From assembly GCF_020085105.1 (NCBI RefSeq), contig NC_058044.1, forward strand, positions 23,421,206 through 23,485,205: a DNA stretch of 64,000 nucleotides, written 5' to 3'. The stretch's first letter is position 1, and each line of letters opens with the position of its first letter. Below, piece by piece: positions 59,601 to 64,000 of the stretch. This DNA is from Siniperca chuatsi (lineage: Eukaryota; Chordata; Actinopteri; Centrarchiformes; Sinipercidae). A model generated the notes under the pieces. That model saw only the letters and a program-made list of their open reading frames with translations. It ran no database searches and was not told the origin of the DNA. The position numbers and the translations under genes were made by a program.

Positions 59601-61197
59601 TGTTCTTTTCTAAGGACAATTTCATATCCCTGTGTCATTAGATTATGGGAGAAAAGTGTAGCAGCTGAGAGAAACCCAATAAAAGCTTGCAAAACCGATC
59701 GTAGAATCAATCCCACAGCTTACAGGCCAATAAAACAAACCACTCAACCGCCATGCTGCCTTTATTACCATATATGGTTTTGTATCTATTGACCACCTGT
59801 TTGATATTCTGGAAATTATTTGAGCCATGGGAAGCAACTCGTAATTCGTAACTATCAAGGATAAGTACCAAGAGAATTAGTGCTAAAATCATTTTCTAAT
59901 TTGTTCGGTTTAATGCCATTGTATGTTGTTTACTGATATCATTAAACTAATTATCTTTCTTCCTCGTTGACTGCTTCTCTGAGTCATCTCACAGTGCCCA
60001 CATCTGCTGAGCAAGATCGAGTCTCTCTTTTTACAGCATTACACAGACAAGCAATCTGCGGCGGTTCCTTTGAGATCTGTTTTTCATGTCTGTGGCTATA
60101 GAGAGTTACTTAGAGCAGAGCTTCAAAAAATAAAAGAACAAAAAAAAGAAGATAATACTGAGTCATAAGTGAAATTCACACTTGTATGCATATTCAGGCA
60201 TGGCCCACAGGCACACACGCATACAGTCATGCATAACACACCACCAAAATCACTTATATTACCCCATTATCATAATTACTGCCATTAGGAACTCAAAAAC
60301 AACAAAATTAACATCCAAATAAACAAGGCATAAGCAACTAGACTGAATTAATTTTAACATGAAATATGTCTTAAGGGAGCAGTCATGTTTATATACAACA
60401 GACGTCACAGCTGCCTCTCTTGTATCGTCTCCTCACCTCCCTCCTTCTCTCTTTTTCTAACTTTCTCTTTCTTAAAGATTACAGACAAGGGCTTTCAAAT
60501 CATCTGAGGCCTCATATCAATGAAAAACGTGACTTCAGTCATTGTGAAGGGGTGTGAAGATGTGTGTGTGAGAGTGGGCATGATCATTTTAATGGCAGGA
60601 AAACCAGTTAGCCACACATACACATGCACACAAACACACACACACACCAGCACAGATAAGAAACCCATACACACCGATTTCAGATTTTCAAAGCTCAGAC
60701 TTCAAAATGGCATTTCTCTATTATTTATTCACATGCAGATAAATTATTCAGTGGGTGATCAATAGCAACATTAAACCTGGTGACTCAAAGAAACACCAAA
60801 GTCAGACCAAGAGCTTTCAAAATAATGAGGGTCGTTTTAAAAAGCATTGTGTGAAGGGTTTTATTTAAAAAATGCTACATATCTGTTTTGCAAATATTTT
60901 AGGTTGCCTGTTGGTCATCGATCAATATTTGAGCTTTGACGCTGAATTGTTGCATCCACAAGAATTCGGTGAATTCTCTCTTCGGTTGGTTGACTTTTAG
61001 CTCCTTTCTCCTGTTTCCCGTTCAGGTTTTTCATTAATGAAAATAAATAGTCAGGTCCCTATCCTTCTATTTTTTTCCTCACTTTTCATACCTATCAACC
61101 CCCTCCTTCTCTTCAATCTTATTTGTCTTGGTTGTGTTTTTAACAAACCACTGCTGTATCCCCATGGTACCTTCATTCACTCCAGCAGACATTGAGC
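55616..61197. other. Long intergenic stretch without recognised genes
   Basis: AT-rich sequence with CA runs at 56644-56673, 56935-56953, 57175-57206 and 60629-60647. An exon-like minus-strand frame at 56985-57160 is listed separately. In human, TNFSF9, CD70 and TNFSF14 lie next to TUBB4A; no TNF-like exon was recognised here. Confidence 0.4.
56985..57160 (-). other. Exon-like open frame of unknown nature
   Basis: After a pyrimidine stretch and an AG, the minus strand reads LSTLFSDLGVSDRLGGFMTL, then ISEREYICQLLRKMTNRWSS and VHLSVTY, with a less repeat-like composition than its surroundings. No family was recognised and no partner exon was seen. It may be a transposon piece or chance. Confidence 0.2.
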
Positions 61198-62300
61198 CAG
61201 TGGCGGCTGGTGGAAAGTTTTCTATGTAGGGCTGTGCCACATCCAATCAATTTCAGCAATCATCCCAGTATGATTTAATGCAAAAAAGTTAATGTATCAA
61301 AAGGAATTCCTACTTAGCAGTTAAATATTTAACAATTATTTTATTCCAGCATAAAATAAAGCAGTAAATAACGCCTTGACAAACACATCAGGACATCTTA
61401 TTTTAGTCACTCACACAGGCAAATTCATTATAATATAAAACATTTAATAGAAAATGTATATTTATTGAGATGCCCCTATGGATGTTATTTTGTTGGGGAA
61501 ACCAACAGGGAGGTAGAGCTCAGGATAAGTAAACATGAAGTGCAATTAGTGGTGTTAAGTTGCTATTCAGTCATAAGTGAATAAAATTTAATTATAGTCA
61601 AAAATAAATTGTGGGGTCCCTGATAACCAATACAAAACAGTTAACAGAAGGAAATAATAACATAAAAACAACCAAATAACCAAAAATAATAACAATAACA
61701 ATCTTGTAAATATTAGTAGACCTCTGACACATAGAATAATTTGAGATTTGTTTTAAAATGTCAACTATGCACATCGCACAAAAACAGACACTGGGGCTGA
61801 ACATGAACAAATGTACATTACCTGTCAGAGTTTGAGTACATCTGCTTGATACCTGGTTATTCATTGTCTATTTGAAGCGCTGTAGCAATGGTGTTGGCAG
61901 ATGGTTATGAACTTGAAAAACCGCTGTTGGATGTTACTGTTGGTGTCGATGTAGCTTAGCACAAGCACCAGCTGGCAGTGGGTGGAAATGTCAGTCGTTT
62001 TGTCTGCTTGAATGGCAATAAAATCAGTGCTCTTTACTTCCTCCAGAATGTAATCCTTTAGCACTGACAGCATGCAGTCGAACAGCTCGTTTTGTACTGT
62101 CTTTGACATGCGTTTAAAAACAATAAGTTAACTGTCAAGGTGCTCCTCCAACACTCTAGGGAGCCAACAAAATCCATTAGCATGACTGCATCTAGCTAGC
62201 CAGGCCTTTCTGGTGTACCAGCTACAAGAGAAGCCTTGCATACACTGCTTCCCTTTCTCACTAGCTTGCTGTCTGATTGCGAGGTCAGATTAGATTTGAG
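61198..62300 (-). mobile_element. hAT-type DNA transposon remnant
   Basis: The minus strand at 61861-62109 reads SKTVQNELFDCMLSVLKDYI, then STDFIAIQADKTTDISTHCQ and LVLVLSYIDTNSNIQQRFF, a pattern of hAT-superfamily transposases (DUF4371/ZMYM-like proteins). CAGTGGCGGCTGGTGG at 61198-61213 looks like one terminal inverted repeat; the opposite end was not found. The transposase is only a fragment. Confidence 0.7.
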
Positions 62301-62379
62301 GATGCTGATTGGCTAGTTTTTATGTCATACGTTCAAGTTTATCTTTCGTTTAACTGCCTGTATGCGCCATCAGTCTTTT

Positions 62380-62590
62380 GATTTTATTTGCTGAAGACTG
62401 AACGATATGTATTTCCGCCCACATAGTTGTTGTATGTGGATTAACAATCCATTTGCTTTAAACTTGTGTTCACTGTGGTCACAATGCTTCCCTGACCACC
62501 TCCGGAAGTAACTTTGTCCGATCGGATCACAGTCCTGTACTTTCATGTGGTCAAGCACTATCCGATTGCAATCCAATCACCCAAAACGGT
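62380..62590. repeat. Probable interspersed repeat end
   Basis: The segment ends with ATCCGATTGCAATCCAATCA and contains the partly inverted GGATTGCAATCGGAT, as at many short DNA-transposon ends. It follows the hAT remnant and may belong to another element. Confidence 0.35.
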
Positions 62591-64000
62591 GTAAAGAGGG
62601 GCTATACTCATCAATAACCATTTTCTTTCAACCATGTACCCTTTTCTTTTTTGAGCACATACCTGTTTTTTCTTAGGCAAGAGCCATCATGCAATTAGTT
62701 TGTATCATCTGTTATGTCACAGACTGATTCCTGTAGGTGTTTCACAACCAGCTGAAACAAAAAAAAATGCTTTTAGCACACATGCTAATTCCAACAGAAG
62801 GATAGACAGTAAAGGAAGGAGCCATGAAATTTGCACCTCAAATAAGTATCAGTTCCTGCTGCCTCACAAACATCTGGTCACTTCAATCTGCAGTTGGTAT
62901 GTGGGCACAAACACTGTTGGAATAAATGTTAAGAAATCTATTTGGCTTTGACACTGTGGTTGGTTGGAGTGGAGGTTATCCAAACTCAATCATCCAAAGA
63001 ATTAAGTAGCTGCCAGAATGAACTCTGAAAGTGTTTTTGTCAGTGCTGCTGCTCAGAAGCATAAAATGTTGAATAATTGAGCTTGTATCAACATTAACAG
63101 GAGTAGAGAGGTAAGAAGATGATACAAAAGGAAAAGAAAATGGAAAGAACAAGTATGACTGAGCCCTGGTACACTGTTCTGATAACAAGACATGTTTCAT
63201 GTCAAGATGTTGCCTCTAAGTCAGTCACACCTGAGAGAATAACAGGAAATCACAAAACACTCAAGGACACTGTTAATTAACAAACTTTAATGAACTTGTT
63301 TTGGCGACAAAAAGAGTAGTTGCTAGAGATGTTCACTGCATTTTGTGTTCTCAGCCATCAAATCATTCAGATCATGTTTTGTTACATTTTCTAGTTCATA
63401 ACGTAGTAATGAGTTTGGGCTTGTTTGCCAAACTTACTTGGCAGTTTGACATACACTCAGAGATTTTAGATGTGTTTGTTTTGATCCACCATAAAGAAAC
63501 AAAGTTGTTTCTGATGAGATAGGTACGAATTACTTACATGTTTAGCCTGAACTAAAGGTACACTTAGCCTGGTTCCAGATATATGAATTGCTGCCCTGAA
63601 GTTGGAGGGGGGTTACAAGTGAAGACGCTGTCTTCTTGTAGTAAGTATTAAAAGAAAAATAGCCACTGATAACCATTTTGCCTCTGTTTCATATTTTGGC
63701 AATCTAATGAAGATAGTTTGAATGGGTTTCAGATGTATCATTATTATTATTATATACATTGTTATGTATATCAGCTGAAGACACCTATCTTGAACAAACA
63801 GAATGTACAGATTAAAATTGCTTCTGTTTTATACAATATTGGCCAGTCCAGTTTATACGACAAAAGTTGCAAAAATCTGGCTTGTAATTGTATCCCCAAC
63901 AAGTTCAATGCTTGTTTTTCAGATTTTATTGGGGGATCACATATAATCAAGTCTACAACTGACCACCTTATGTTACAGGACAACAGGCCAGCGCCGGTGC
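62591..64000. other. Right-edge intergenic sequence
   Basis: AT-rich sequence with no gene, RNA or repeat family recognised; an ATT run lies at 63740-63752. Confidence 0.4.

Overview
The window looks like a piece of a ray-finned fish chromosome, probably a percomorph, although the species cannot be read from it. It is AT-rich, its genes are split by short GT-AG introns, it carries many CA, TA and GACA microsatellites, and it holds remnants of typical teleost mobile elements (L2-like LINE, Penelope, Gypsy, hAT, TTAA-flanked MITEs). No bacterial, organellar or rRNA sequence was seen.

Region by region: (1) 779-855 (-) is exon 1 of a complement C3 paralogue whose body lies off the left edge. (2) 2435-29691 (-) is a second complement C3 gene in 43 exons, about 1658 codons once two single-base frame breaks are allowed for. 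It keeps the alpha/beta cleavage site, the C3a anaphylatoxin with its LAR end and the GCGEQ thioester. The catalytic histidine position is serine. (3) 35771-35992 (+) is the membrane/cytoplasmic exon of Crumbs-3. (4) 37283-46344 (-) is DENND1C, a Rab35-type GEF, in 23 exons and 933 codons. (5) 47817-50674 (-) is beta-tubulin TUBB4A, 444 aa in five coding exons, one more than the usual vertebrate layout as I recall it. (6) 50.9-64 kb has no recognisable host gene and holds a decayed Gypsy element with a 3' LTR, a diverged direct repeat on either side of it, and a hAT remnant.

From memory, the order and strands C3 / CRB3(+) / DENND1C(-) / TUBB4A(-) match human 19p13.3, minus the TNFSF genes, so this is a conserved block. 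The genes are not an operon. C3 is a secreted innate-immune protein, CRB3 an apical polarity protein, DENND1C an endosomal Rab GEF and TUBB4A a cytoskeletal subunit.

The points most worth checking are the serine-type C3 active site, the two apparent frameshifts in the same gene (null allele, pseudogene or assembly error), an identical 81-bp duplication covering half a C3 exon, a non-canonical GC splice donor, a Crumbs-3 with no visible ectodomain, and the extra tubb4a intron.
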